From Acidobacteriota bacterium (GTDB lineage Bacteria > Acidobacteriota > Blastocatellia > Pyrinomonadales > Pyrinomonadaceae): a DNA stretch of 64,000 nt. A program made the translations under genes and the position numbers. Positions within the stretch are counted from its first letter, which is position 1. Each line of letters starts with the position of its first letter. Positions 23,805 through 31,509 of this stretch are shown piece by piece. Where the stretch lies: positions 4,164,001-4,228,000 of the forward strand of contig CP065003.1 of the NCBI GenBank assembly GCA_016700175.1. Reading direction: 5' to 3'. A model generated the notes under the pieces. The model saw only the letters and a list, made by a program, of their open reading frames with translations. It was not told where the DNA came from and searched no databases.

Positions 23805-24530
23805 ATGAAACGAAGAAAACATCGATTGATGGCTTTTGGAAGAGGTTCGTCAGTACAACTTCTTGCGGTGGTGATCGCCGTCGTGTTCGCGGCTGCCTGC
23901 GGCACGTCTTCGGCAGACGACAGTCCGACCTCGGAGCGACGAGCGCGGCCTCCGGTAATCGAGGACAGTCGTCCGAAGATCGTCGCGTTCGGAGACAGCC
24001 TGACCGCCGGCTTCGGTCTCACCGAGCAGGAGTCGTATCCGTATCTGCTGCAGAAAAGGCTCGAAAAGGACGGCTTCAACTATGAGGTCGTGAACGCGGG
24101 CATTTCGGGCGACACAAGCCTGGGCGGGCTCGAGCGGATCGACTGGGTCCTGGGAGAAAAGAACGTCGAGATCCTCATCCTCGAGCTCGGAGCGAACGAT
24201 CTGCTTCGAAACGTGCCGGTAGAGAAGATGAAGGAGAACCTAGACAGGATAATCCGGAAGGCGAAAGCGAAGAATGTCGAGGTGCTGTTCTGCGGGATGC
24301 TGGCGCCGCCCGCGGTCGGGGAAGAATACCAGCGCGAATACGTGAACGCGTTCGCCGACCTGGCGACGGAACACGACGTACCATTCGTGCCATTTCTGCT
24401 GGAGAACGTGGCTCTGAACAAGGAGCTGAACCAGGCGGACGGGATCCATCCGAACGCGAAGGGGACAGTGATAATGACCGACAATATTTACAAAGAGCTC
24501 AGGCCTATGCTCGCAAAGAATGAAAAGTAG
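23805..24530 (+). CDS. TesA-like GDSL esterase/lysophospholipase, lipoprotein
   Basis: 241 aa. The SGNH hydrolase blocks are all present: block I IVAFGDSLTAGFG (Ser at about 65), block II with NAGISGDTSLGGLER, block III ILELGANDLLRN, and block V ADGIHPNAKG (Asp and His). It resembles E. coli TesA, a periplasmic thioesterase/lysophospholipase. Unlike TesA it carries a lipobox, VVFAAAC (Cys at about 32), so it is probably membrane-anchored. It is divergent from the YbbAP-like ABC transporter with about 140 bp between the starts. The exact substrate is unknown. Confidence 0.88.
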   Translation: MKRRKHRLMAFGRGSSVQLLAVVIAVVFAAACGTSSADDSPTSERRARPPVIEDSRPKIVAFGDSLTAGFGLTEQESYPYLLQKRLEKDGFNYEVVNAGISGDTSLGGLERIDWVLGEKNVEILILELGANDLLRNVPVEKMKENLDRIIRKAKAKNVEVLFCGMLAPPAVGEEYQREYVNAFADLATEHDVPFVPFLLENVALNKELNQADGIHPNAKGTVIMTDNIYKELRPMLAKNEK

Positions 24531-24563
24531 CTAAAGAACTGCAATCGAACAAGGGGAAGCAAG

Positions 24564-25286
24564 ATGAACATCGAGGGAAAGACGGCGCTGATCGTAGGCG
24601 CCGGCAGGGGGATCGGAAGGCGGGCCGCCGAACTGTTCTCCGGAGCAGGGGCAAACGTAGTCGTCAGTTCCAGGACCGAACCGGAACTGCTCGAACTCGA
24701 ATACAAACTTAACTCGAACGGGGGGCACGACGTACTCGCGCTTGCGGCGGACGCGGCAGAGCCTGAAGACACGAGGATGCTGGTCGATCAGACGCTGGAG
24801 CGGTTCGGGTCGATCGAGTTCCTCGTGATCGCCGCAGGAAAAGGCATTCTCAAGCCGTTCGGCGATCTCACACTGAAGGATTTCGAGGCCTCGTTCCGCC
24901 AGAACACGGAAACCGCGTTCAACGTCCTGCAGGCGGTATTGCCGTCAATGAAGGAAAATAAATACGGAAGAGTTATCGCGATCCCGGGCGTTCTCGGAAA
25001 GGCCCCGATGATGAGCGCTTCGGCCTACTGCGCTTCGAAGTATGCGCTGACCGGGATGATCAAATGCCTGAAGGAGGAGTACAAGCGGTACGGGATCCGG
25101 TTTTCGCTGATGCATTTCGGAGGAGTGGATTCGACGTTCTGGGACGATATCACGATGAAGGTCGACCGCGGCAAAATGCTTTCGGTCGAGGCCGCCGCGC
25201 AGGCGGTCTTCTTCGCCGCGACTCAGGACGGAGAAGGCGTGATGTCGGAGGTCGTCCTTCTTCCCGAATCGCATCAGATGGTCTAA
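24564..25286 (+). CDS. SDR family oxidoreductase lacking the usual catalytic Ser
   Basis: 240 aa. The Rossmann glycine motif reads LIVGAGRGIGRR (residues 9-20). YCASK gives Tyr155 and Lys159, and Asn114 (RQNTETAFN) fits the structural Asn. The residue 13 before the Tyr, normally the catalytic Ser, is Gly142 (AIPGVLGKAP). This makes normal catalysis doubtful, although the rest of the fold is intact. It follows the esterase gene by 33 bp and is probably co-transcribed. Cofactor preference: SSRTEPE after beta-2 suggests NADP. Substrate unknown. Confidence 0.88.
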   Translation: MNIEGKTALIVGAGRGIGRRAAELFSGAGANVVVSSRTEPELLELEYKLNSNGGHDVLALAADAAEPEDTRMLVDQTLERFGSIEFLVIAAGKGILKPFGDLTLKDFEASFRQNTETAFNVLQAVLPSMKENKYGRVIAIPGVLGKAPMMSASAYCASKYALTGMIKCLKEEYKRYGIRFSLMHFGGVDSTFWDDITMKVDRGKMLSVEAAAQAVFFAATQDGEGVMSEVVLLPESHQMV

Positions 25287-25316
25287 ACGACCGGGGGTCG
25301 CTTTCCGACTGACGAT

Positions 25317-25352
25317 CAAAACCGGACACGCGGCCTTTGCCGGTGTCCGGTT
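25317..25352. terminator. Bidirectional terminator between SDR and pilin genes
   Basis: AACCGGACAC (25320-25329) pairs with GTGTCCGGTT (25343-25352); inner GGC/GCC pairs tighten the loop. On the minus strand it is followed by TTTG, and on the plus strand by CGTTCATTT. It lies between two convergent genes. Confidence 0.75.
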
Positions 25353-25375
25353 CGTTCATTTACACGGCTCTGTAT

Positions 25376-25858
25376 CTAGATCGCGGGGTCGTCTGCCTTC
25401 GCAGGGCGGTTCTCTTCCGTATATCTGATAGTGCTGAGATTCGAATCGAAATAAAAATGCCTCGTGCCCGTCGCGCTTATGCCTTCGGAAACCTGAGGAT
25501 CGGCATTGATCGAATAGAATGCGGGCTGGGACTGGGTGCGCTCCTGCGTCTTAAGCGTAAAGATATAACCGTTTACGACCGGCCGCTCGCCTCTGAACTT
25601 GTCGTCGAACGCAAGCGTCTTGATCAGTTCGTCGAAATTGGGAGCGAAGTTTCCCTGATGCTTCGAAGCGTACTGGACCTGGAGGCTTCTCACCGAGTCG
25701 AGCGACTGGATGGCGGCCGTCTCGTTGCCGCTGCGGGTCATCGCCTGCCATGCCGGAATGCCGACTCCAACGAGGATCGCTATAACGGCGATCACGATCA
25801 TCAGTTCGATAAGGCTGAAACCGCGCCGGTTCCTTTTGATTTCCTTGAGGTAGTTCAT
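25376..25858 (-). CDS. Type IV pilin-like protein (prepilin N-terminus)
   Basis: 160 aa. Short basic leader MNYLKEIKRNRRG, then F14 SLIE with Glu at +5 and a hydrophobic helix (LMIVIAVIAILVGVGIPAW), which is the type III/IV prepilin signal cut by PilD between Gly13 and Phe14. The C-terminal head has IQSLDSVRSLQVQYASKHQG, as in many single-gene pilins, and no Cys pair for a D-loop. It could be a major pilin (PilA) or a type II secretion pseudopilin; length and lack of a calcium-site motif favour pilin. No pilus machinery genes are adjacent. Confidence 0.87.
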   Translation of the reverse strand: MNYLKEIKRNRRGFSLIELMIVIAVIAILVGVGIPAWQAMTRSGNETAAIQSLDSVRSLQVQYASKHQGNFAPNFDELIKTLAFDDKFRGERPVVNGYIFTLKTQERTQSQPAFYSINADPQVSEGISATGTRHFYFDSNLSTIRYTEENRPAKADDPAI

Positions 25859-26138
25859 AAAGCGTCAGTATTCTCCGGAAAATGTGCACGCATCGGCAGT
25901 CCTTTGGTTCCACGTATACGAGAACGGATTTTATAGTATATGGCGTTGGGAACAAACTCCGATGGAGATGTTCGCAGGATCGGTTGCAATTCCGCGCAAC
26001 AACCAAGGACTTGTTTCGTGTGTCATAGGGCTGAAGGAAAGGATACGAGGTTTTGCGGCGCGTACGGAGATTCGGATGCAGAAGCGGACCGGAATCCTGT
26101 AGAATAGAAAAAGCGCGGGCTCCCGCGCTCCTGATCCG
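25859..26138. other. 280-bp divergent region, pilin/MoxR
   Basis: No gene is supported. An AT-rich patch (TATACTATAAAA on the minus strand, about 25935-25950) could be the pilin -10 region. A perfect hairpin lies at 26112-26129, 9 bp before the MoxR start. Confidence 0.5.
26108..26129 (-). terminator. Perfect hairpin just upstream of MoxR
   Basis: AGCGCGGG (26112-26119) and CCCGCGCT (26122-26129) form an 8-bp stem with a 2-base spacer, so the effective loop is larger. On the minus strand it is followed by TTTTTC, giving a terminator-like signal although no minus-strand gene lies upstream of it. On the plus strand it sits where the MoxR ribosome site should be. Confidence 0.45.
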
Positions 26139-27134
26139 ATGAGAGACTGGATAGTCAAAGACAAAAATGCGGCCGCGAGCCCGGAATCGCTGGCGAGCAG
26201 TATGGAGAGGCTTGAGCGGCTGCAGACGTCCATTGGCAGCGTGATCCGCGGCAAGTCCGAAACGGTCAAGCTCGCGCTCGTCGCGCTGATCGGGAAAGGT
26301 CATCTCCTGATAGAAGACGTTCCCGGTATCGGGAAAACTACGCTCGCGAACGCGCTGGCCAGAAGCCTCGCGCTTTCGTTCCAGAGGATACAGTTCACGT
26401 CCGACCTCTTGCCTTCCGACGTCATCGGCGTTTCCGTTTTTAATCAGCAGACAGGCGATTTTGACTGGAAACCCGGTCCGATCTTCGCGAACATCGTGCT
26501 TGCCGACGAGATCAATCGTGCCACGCCGAAGACCCAGTCCTCGCTTCTTGAGGCGATGGCGGAAGAACAGGTCACGATCGAGGGAAACTCAAGGCTGCTC
26601 CCGATGCCTTTCATGGTTGTCGCCACTCAGAACCCGACCGAACATCACGGCACATATCCGCTTCCGGAATCCCAGCTTGACCGTTTCATGCTGAGGCTTC
26701 ATATGGGGTACCCGTCCAACGACGACGAAAGGGCGATCCTGAGAGACCGCGAGTCGCGCGATCCGATAGATTATCTTGAGCCCGTGATGGACGAGGACGA
26801 CATTCTCGAGCTTCAGGCGATGGCGAAATCGGTCCGCGTCGACGAGGCTTTGGTTTCTTATCTTCTTTCGATCGTCGAGCAGACGCGCAGCACACCTGCA
26901 GTCGAGCTGGGGGCGAGCCCGCGCGGATCGCTCTCGCTTTTCCAGTCCGCGCAGGCGCTTGCACTGATCGAAGGGCGCGACTACTGCATCGTTGACGACA
27001 TCAAGCGGCTGGTCATTCCCTGCTTTGCTCACAGGCTGATCGTCAGTTCGCAGTACACGAAGATCTCCAACCGCACGAACGAATCAGAACAGATCCTTAA
27101 AGAGATCCTTTCGAAGACCCCGGTTCCCGTTTAG
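26139..27134 (+). CDS. MoxR family AAA+ ATPase
   Basis: 331 aa. Walker A is GKGHLLIEDVPGIGKTTLANAL, Walker B with the MoxR signature is NIVLADEINRATPKTQSSLLEAM, and sensor 1 is VVATQNPTEHHGTYPLPESQLDRF. The arginine and sensor 2 region contains GASPRGSLSLFQSAQ. These ATPases act as chaperones for partner proteins, most often the DUF58/VWA protein encoded next to them. The DUF58 gene follows after 2 bp. The start lacks a visible ribosome site; ATG 26202 (MERLERLQ) is an alternative. Confidence 0.95.
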   Translation: MRDWIVKDKNAAASPESLASSMERLERLQTSIGSVIRGKSETVKLALVALIGKGHLLIEDVPGIGKTTLANALARSLALSFQRIQFTSDLLPSDVIGVSVFNQQTGDFDWKPGPIFANIVLADEINRATPKTQSSLLEAMAEEQVTIEGNSRLLPMPFMVVATQNPTEHHGTYPLPESQLDRFMLRLHMGYPSNDDERAILRDRESRDPIDYLEPVMDEDDILELQAMAKSVRVDEALVSYLLSIVEQTRSTPAVELGASPRGSLSLFQSAQALALIEGRDYCIVDDIKRLVIPCFAHRLIVSSQYTKISNRTNESEQILKEILSKTPVPV

Positions 27135-27136
27135 GG

Positions 27137-28615
27137 ATGTCGGGAAAGTTCCAGATCCCGGTCGCGATGCTCGAACGCCTCAGACTGATCCTTCAGCTAT
27201 TCAGCGTAAAGGATATCCGCAACGGCGTCCTGGGGGCGTCGGTCGTTCTCGGCGGGCTGGGACTCGCGTTCCTGACGCTTTACGCGCACCGCTCAGGCGA
27301 CGTCCGCCTTGCCGGCATTGCCGCGACCGCCTCTCTTGTCTTTGTCCTCCTTATAATCATCTTCGTGATCCCGCCGCTCGCCCGAAGCGCGAGCGCCGAA
27401 GCTTCCCAGCTGAACCTGCCGTTCGAGTTCACGACGGGAGGCGCAGTGTTCGTGGGTCTGCTTGTGATCGTCGCGTTCGCCGCGTGGAACACCGGCAACA
27501 ACCTTTTGTTCCTGGTGCTTTCGTTCATCACCGGCGCACTTGTCACGGGATTTATCGTCGGTAATTTCTGCCTTCGGAAGCTGGATGTGAAGATGCGGTT
27601 CCCCGACACGATCTTCGCCGGCGAAGAGACCCCGATCCTCGTAAGCCTCCACAACCGGAAACGTCTGTTCCCCGCGTTCTCGGTAACTGCCGAGGTCCGC
27701 GGAAAGAACAGGACGCGGTCGGCATTCGCTTCGGAGATCGAACAACTGCTTCCGAAAAGGCTTGCGAAGCGGTTTACGGAGCCGCCTCTCGTCAAGTACA
27801 CGCTCGATTACTTCGTCCATATCCCGCGTAGGGACTACATCGAGAACAAGGTCGAACACGTCTTTCCTCGCAGGGGACGTTTCTTGATCAAGGATTTCGA
27901 GCTTTCAACAAAATTCCCGTTCGCCTTCTTCCGCCATCGGAGAAGGCTCCCCGCCCAGAAGGCGGAGATCTATATCTTCCCGCAACTCGAGCCGCTCGAG
28001 CTCGAGATGATCGACATCCCGGTCGAGACCGGAAGGCTCGCATCCAGGAAAAGGGGGGCGGGGCAGGACCTTCTATCGCTACGCGATTACAAGCCTCTGG
28101 ACGATCTGCGCTACATCGACTGGAAGGCGACGGCGCGGTCGGGAGGAGTCATGGTCCGGGAGTTCGCGGCCGAAGATGAAAAGCGTGTCAGCGTCATCTT
28201 CGACACTCGGATGATCCGCTCGCGAAAGGAGAAGCAGCGGAACCTGCGAAAGCGGATCGCGGACGAAAAGGACCAAAACAGGTTCACGGACACCGAGAAG
28301 CGATTCGAGAACGCTGCGAGCAAAGCGGCCAGCCTGCTCACGCATTTCTCCGAGGACCAGTCGGAGATTCGTCTTGTCGTGGACGGCCGCAAGCGCGAGT
28401 TCGGCGTCGGCAAACAGACCCTGCACAAATTCATGCGCGAACTCTCGACGATCGACCCCACTTACGTCGAGAGCTTTGACGGTTCCGTGCTCGACGAAAT
28501 GTTCGCCGAAGTCTTCAACGACGAAAGGAACAGCCACATCTTCTTTATCACCGCACTCCCGTCAGGCGACATACCTCCCGAGATCTTTAACCGCTCGGTC
28601 GTCGTACAGTACTGA
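27137..28615 (+). CDS. DUF58 domain-containing membrane protein
   Basis: 492 aa. Two N-terminal hydrophobic pairs (about 30-85 and 98-140) are followed by a large cytosolic part. The DUF58 signature is GQDLLSLRDYKPLDDLRYIDWKATARSG at about 315. The C-terminal domain resembles a VWA fold with SVIFDTR at the first strand. It is the usual partner of MoxR, with starts and stops almost touching. The pair is associated with envelope or protein complex assembly in other bacteria; here the function is unknown. Residues 360-390 form a charged segment rich in Arg, Lys and Glu. Confidence 0.92.
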   Translation: MSGKFQIPVAMLERLRLILQLFSVKDIRNGVLGASVVLGGLGLAFLTLYAHRSGDVRLAGIAATASLVFVLLIIIFVIPPLARSASAEASQLNLPFEFTTGGAVFVGLLVIVAFAAWNTGNNLLFLVLSFITGALVTGFIVGNFCLRKLDVKMRFPDTIFAGEETPILVSLHNRKRLFPAFSVTAEVRGKNRTRSAFASEIEQLLPKRLAKRFTEPPLVKYTLDYFVHIPRRDYIENKVEHVFPRRGRFLIKDFELSTKFPFAFFRHRRRLPAQKAEIYIFPQLEPLELEMIDIPVETGRLASRKRGAGQDLLSLRDYKPLDDLRYIDWKATARSGGVMVREFAAEDEKRVSVIFDTRMIRSRKEKQRNLRKRIADEKDQNRFTDTEKRFENAASKAASLLTHFSEDQSEIRLVVDGRKREFGVGKQTLHKFMRELSTIDPTYVESFDGSVLDEMFAEVFNDERNSHIFFITALPSGDIPPEIFNRSVVVQY

Positions 28616-28722
28616 GTCCGAGAACAGACTTCCGGCCCCGAGGGGCGCGGATCCCGACTCAAGCTGTCATAAACCTCGCCGTAGCGGTGTTTTAGTGTTG
28701 AAAGCCATTTGCAGATGCTAAG

Positions 28723-29289
28723 ATGAGCGAAGGCGTGAAAACTCTAGTGGACGTGATGTCCGAACAATCGGCTGCCGAGACAGAGAAGATCGTTTTTGAT
28801 GAGGCTTTTACGCTTCACAACCGGACTGTCTTCCGGGCGGCGTGTGCGATTGTTCAGGATGCGGGTCTCGCCGAGGACATCACTCAGGAAGTCTTCATCC
28901 GCCTCTACAAGAACCTCGAAAGCATCACCAACGAGGACATGCTCAAGCCCTGGCTGATCAGGGTTGCGATAAACCTCTCCAAGAACACGATCCGCGGGAA
29001 CTCGAGAGCGAACACCCGCGAGGAGAACTACGTCAAAGAGCATCCCGAAACCGAGGAAATGACGGCAGAGATCGAGCTCGAGCGCCGGGAAACGGTGAGC
29101 GAGGTCAATACGGCGCTTGAAAAGGTGAAGGAGCCTTTGAGAAGCTGCCTGATCCTGAAGCACCAGGGACTGTCGTACAGGGAAATCGCCGAGAGCCTTT
29201 CACTTACGGAAACCAGCATCGGCACATACATAGCACGTGGAAAAAAGGAATTCATACGGTATTACGGTAAGATCGGAGGTGACGCATGA
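28723..29289 (+). CDS. ECF-type RNA polymerase sigma factor
   Basis: 188 aa. Region 2 shows AEDITQEVFIRLYKNLES and MLKPWLIRVAINLSKNTIR, and region 4 shows PLRSCLILKHQGLSYREIAESLSLTETSIGTYIARGKKEF. No region 3 is present, so it is a group IV sigma. It overlaps the following anti-sigma gene by 4 bp (ATGA), a strong sign that the two are partners. Target promoters are unknown. It lies 107 bp after the DUF58 gene. Confidence 0.95.
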   Translation: MSEGVKTLVDVMSEQSAAETEKIVFDEAFTLHNRTVFRAACAIVQDAGLAEDITQEVFIRLYKNLESITNEDMLKPWLIRVAINLSKNTIRGNSRANTREENYVKEHPETEEMTAEIELERRETVSEVNTALEKVKEPLRSCLILKHQGLSYREIAESLSLTETSIGTYIARGKKEFIRYYGKIGGDA

Positions 29290-30185
29290 GGGATAACTGC
29301 TTTGATTTGGGGACGATCCAGGCGTTCACCGACGGCGAACTCAGCTCCGGTCGTTCGGAGCGGCTTCTGAAGCACATCGCTGTGTGCGACGCTTGTGCGG
29401 CGCTTCTCGCGGAATGCGAGGAGGAGTCCTCGTTCGCGTACTCGGTGCTCGACGAGCAGCTCAACGTCCTTGTCCCGACCGAGAGGCTTCGGGCGAAGGT
29501 ATTTGCCTCGATCGACCGGCTCGAGAACCGGCAAAGGCTGGGGTGGCTCAATCAGATCGGCGCGTTCTTCAGCATCAACAGCCCGGGTTTTGCCGCGGCC
29601 GCCAGCGTCGTGATCGTTGTGGGTGTTATCGCCCTTGGCGTGAGCTTCTACGGGCCGGCTCCGGATACCGGATCGGTGGCCGTGAACAACTCAGGTCCGG
29701 TGAACGTCGACATCGTGATTCCTGCCGAGATAGAATCCGCTCCGGAGCAGGCCGAACTGCCGCCTGCCGATACGGAACTCGTCGGAGCGGACGAGATAGA
29801 AGAACCGGGGCGGCCGGATGGATACAGGCCCATTAAGACCGTGTACCCAGAGCCGGTCGATCAGGGATCTGACAGTTCGAATTCCGCAGATACTGCGGCT
29901 GCTTACGAGACCAATATAATCAGCGAAGACAGCTATCTGCAGACGATCGCGACCCTCGACAGGACGGTCAGGAACAACAAGGAAATGCTCAGGCCTTCCG
30001 AACGGATCGCTTTCGAGCGAGACCTGGCGGTCGTCAATGATGCTATTGTTAAAATGAAAGACGAGGTGCGCCGCAACCCCGACAACCAGGCGGCCAGGGA
30101 AGTCCTGAAGGCTTCGTACCAAAACAAGGTAGACCTTCTGAATTCGGTCGCTGAAAAGACCGAACTGATGGCGAGCCTGCAGTAG
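29286..30185 (+). CDS. Transmembrane anti-sigma factor with zinc-binding HxxxCxxC motif
   Basis: 299 aa. The N-terminal domain has the ZAS motif H30-x3-C34-x2-C37 (KHIAVCDACAAL), preceded by FTDGELSSGRSERLLKH as in RsrA/ChrR-type proteins. One transmembrane helix lies at about 98-120 (FAAAASVVIVVGVIALGVSF). The periplasmic part is 180 residues and acidic, with a helical end (VNDAIVKMKDEVRRNPDNQ). It should hold the ECF factor encoded upstream until an envelope signal arrives. Confidence 0.93.
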   Translation: MRDNCFDLGTIQAFTDGELSSGRSERLLKHIAVCDACAALLAECEEESSFAYSVLDEQLNVLVPTERLRAKVFASIDRLENRQRLGWLNQIGAFFSINSPGFAAAASVVIVVGVIALGVSFYGPAPDTGSVAVNNSGPVNVDIVIPAEIESAPEQAELPPADTELVGADEIEEPGRPDGYRPIKTVYPEPVDQGSDSSNSADTAAAYETNIISEDSYLQTIATLDRTVRNNKEMLRPSERIAFERDLAVVNDAIVKMKDEVRRNPDNQAAREVLKASYQNKVDLLNSVAEKTELMASLQ

Positions 30186-30209
30186 GCTCGCAAAACGAAC
30201 TTCGGTAAG

Positions 30210-31340
30210 ATGATCCGTATATTCCACAGACTGATGCCGCTGCTCCTCACGGCGGCATTTATTGTGACCGCAGGTGCGGCGGGCGCCGGCGTGTACGCGC
30301 AGTCGGACGACGCCGAAGCACCGAAGGAGCCGAAAGACAAATCGGTTTGGAAGGTCAAGGACCTTCCAAAGCCCCCCGATCCGCCGAATCCTCCCAAAGC
30401 CCCGAAAGTGAGATCCGCGGCAACCGTGTGGGCGACGTCCGACGAGACGCTTCCGCCGGAAAAGGCGATCGCCGTACGGCCGGACGTTTACGTAAGCCTG
30501 TGCGTCCGCCGCGGCGCGGTCAGGGTCAACGGCTGGAACCGGAAAGAGGTAAGGGTTTTTCACAGAGGCGGAAAGGAGCTCGGGCTGAAGGTACTTGAGC
30601 GGGACCGCGAAAAGGTCCCGAACTGGGTCGAGGTCCTCGGTTACGAGCCTGAAAAGGCCGGTGCGGTAACTGACAAATGCGTCACGGGCGAGATGATCGA
30701 GCTGGACGTGCCCAACGGCGCTTCTGTGACTATCAAGGGGCTTTCGAGCGAGACTTCCGTCGAGGGGATCAAGAGCGCGGCGGTAGAGATCGTCGGCGGT
30801 GACATATATCTTAACGACATCGCGAGCCGGATCGAGGCAAGCACCCAGCAGGGCGGCGTCACGGTCAACAACTCGAAAGGCAAGATGGCGGTCGCCACGA
30901 CCACCGGGAACATCGTCGCGTACAACACGGAGGCCGTCGATGCGGGCGATTACTTCAAGGCTAAGACAAGGAGCGGATCGGTCACGATGCAGTCGATCGG
31001 CCAGAAGGACATCGCGGCTTCGACGATCACCGGATCGATCAACTATCTCGGAGAGATCAGGAACTACGGCAAGTACGAGTTCTCGACCACCAACGGAATA
31101 CTAAACATAGTGATCCCGGAAGCGGCCTGTTTCTGGATAAACGCCGCCTACGGAGGTCAGTTCATATCTGACTTCGAAGTCACAGTGATTACAGAGAGCG
31201 AGACGGAATCAGCGATGTACCTGAGGGGCAGGGTCTGTTCCGGCGAGGCGAATCTTTCACTCCGCTCGTTCAGCGGAACGATCCGGCTTCGGAAACGCGA
31301 GGCCACGGCAGGAGATCCGAAATTAGTTATCGTCCCGTAA
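30210..31340 (+). CDS. Secreted DUF4097-like beta-helical protein
   Basis: 376 aa. A signal peptide (about 1-33) is followed by a Pro-rich linker (KPPDPPNPPKAP), then a right-handed repeat region of the DUF4097/adhesin type: GDIYLNDIASRIEASTQQGG, VNNSKGKMAVATTTGNIVAY and FKAKTRSGSVTMQ. Such proteins are often encoded next to ECF/anti-sigma pairs. It is 24 bp after the anti-sigma gene and followed by a strong terminator, so sigma, anti-sigma and this protein form one unit. The role is unknown and probably periplasmic. Confidence 0.87.
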   Translation: MIRIFHRLMPLLLTAAFIVTAGAAGAGVYAQSDDAEAPKEPKDKSVWKVKDLPKPPDPPNPPKAPKVRSAATVWATSDETLPPEKAIAVRPDVYVSLCVRRGAVRVNGWNRKEVRVFHRGGKELGLKVLERDREKVPNWVEVLGYEPEKAGAVTDKCVTGEMIELDVPNGASVTIKGLSSETSVEGIKSAAVEIVGGDIYLNDIASRIEASTQQGGVTVNNSKGKMAVATTTGNIVAYNTEAVDAGDYFKAKTRSGSVTMQSIGQKDIAASTITGSINYLGEIRNYGKYEFSTTNGILNIVIPEAACFWINAAYGGQFISDFEVTVITESETESAMYLRGRVCSGEANLSLRSFSGTIRLRKREATAGDPKLVIVP

Positions 31341-31366
31341 AGAAAGCACAAACCGGGAAATTGTTG

Positions 31367-31396
31367 AAACGGACCCTTCGCGGTCCGTTTTCTTGT
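31367..31396 (+). terminator. Rho-independent terminator of the sigma/anti-sigma operon
   Basis: AAACGGACC (31367-31375) pairs with GGTCCGTTT (31382-31390) around CTTCGC and is followed by TCTTGT. It lies 27 bp past the DUF4097 gene stop. Confidence 0.85.
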
Positions 31397-31509
31397 ATGG
31401 AACGGTGCACGACAGATTGCATTGATCCACCACCTGAACCAGATCGATCCCGCAACCGTAGATACTTGCACAGGTCGTCCCCTTGAAGTTAGAGTTCTCA
31501 ACTGAATCT

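Noticed and set aside
25860..25960. Sigma54 promoter for the pilin gene
   Set aside because: A TGGAAC-like piece occurs, but the GG to GC spacing is 12 instead of 10 and the -12 element is poor.
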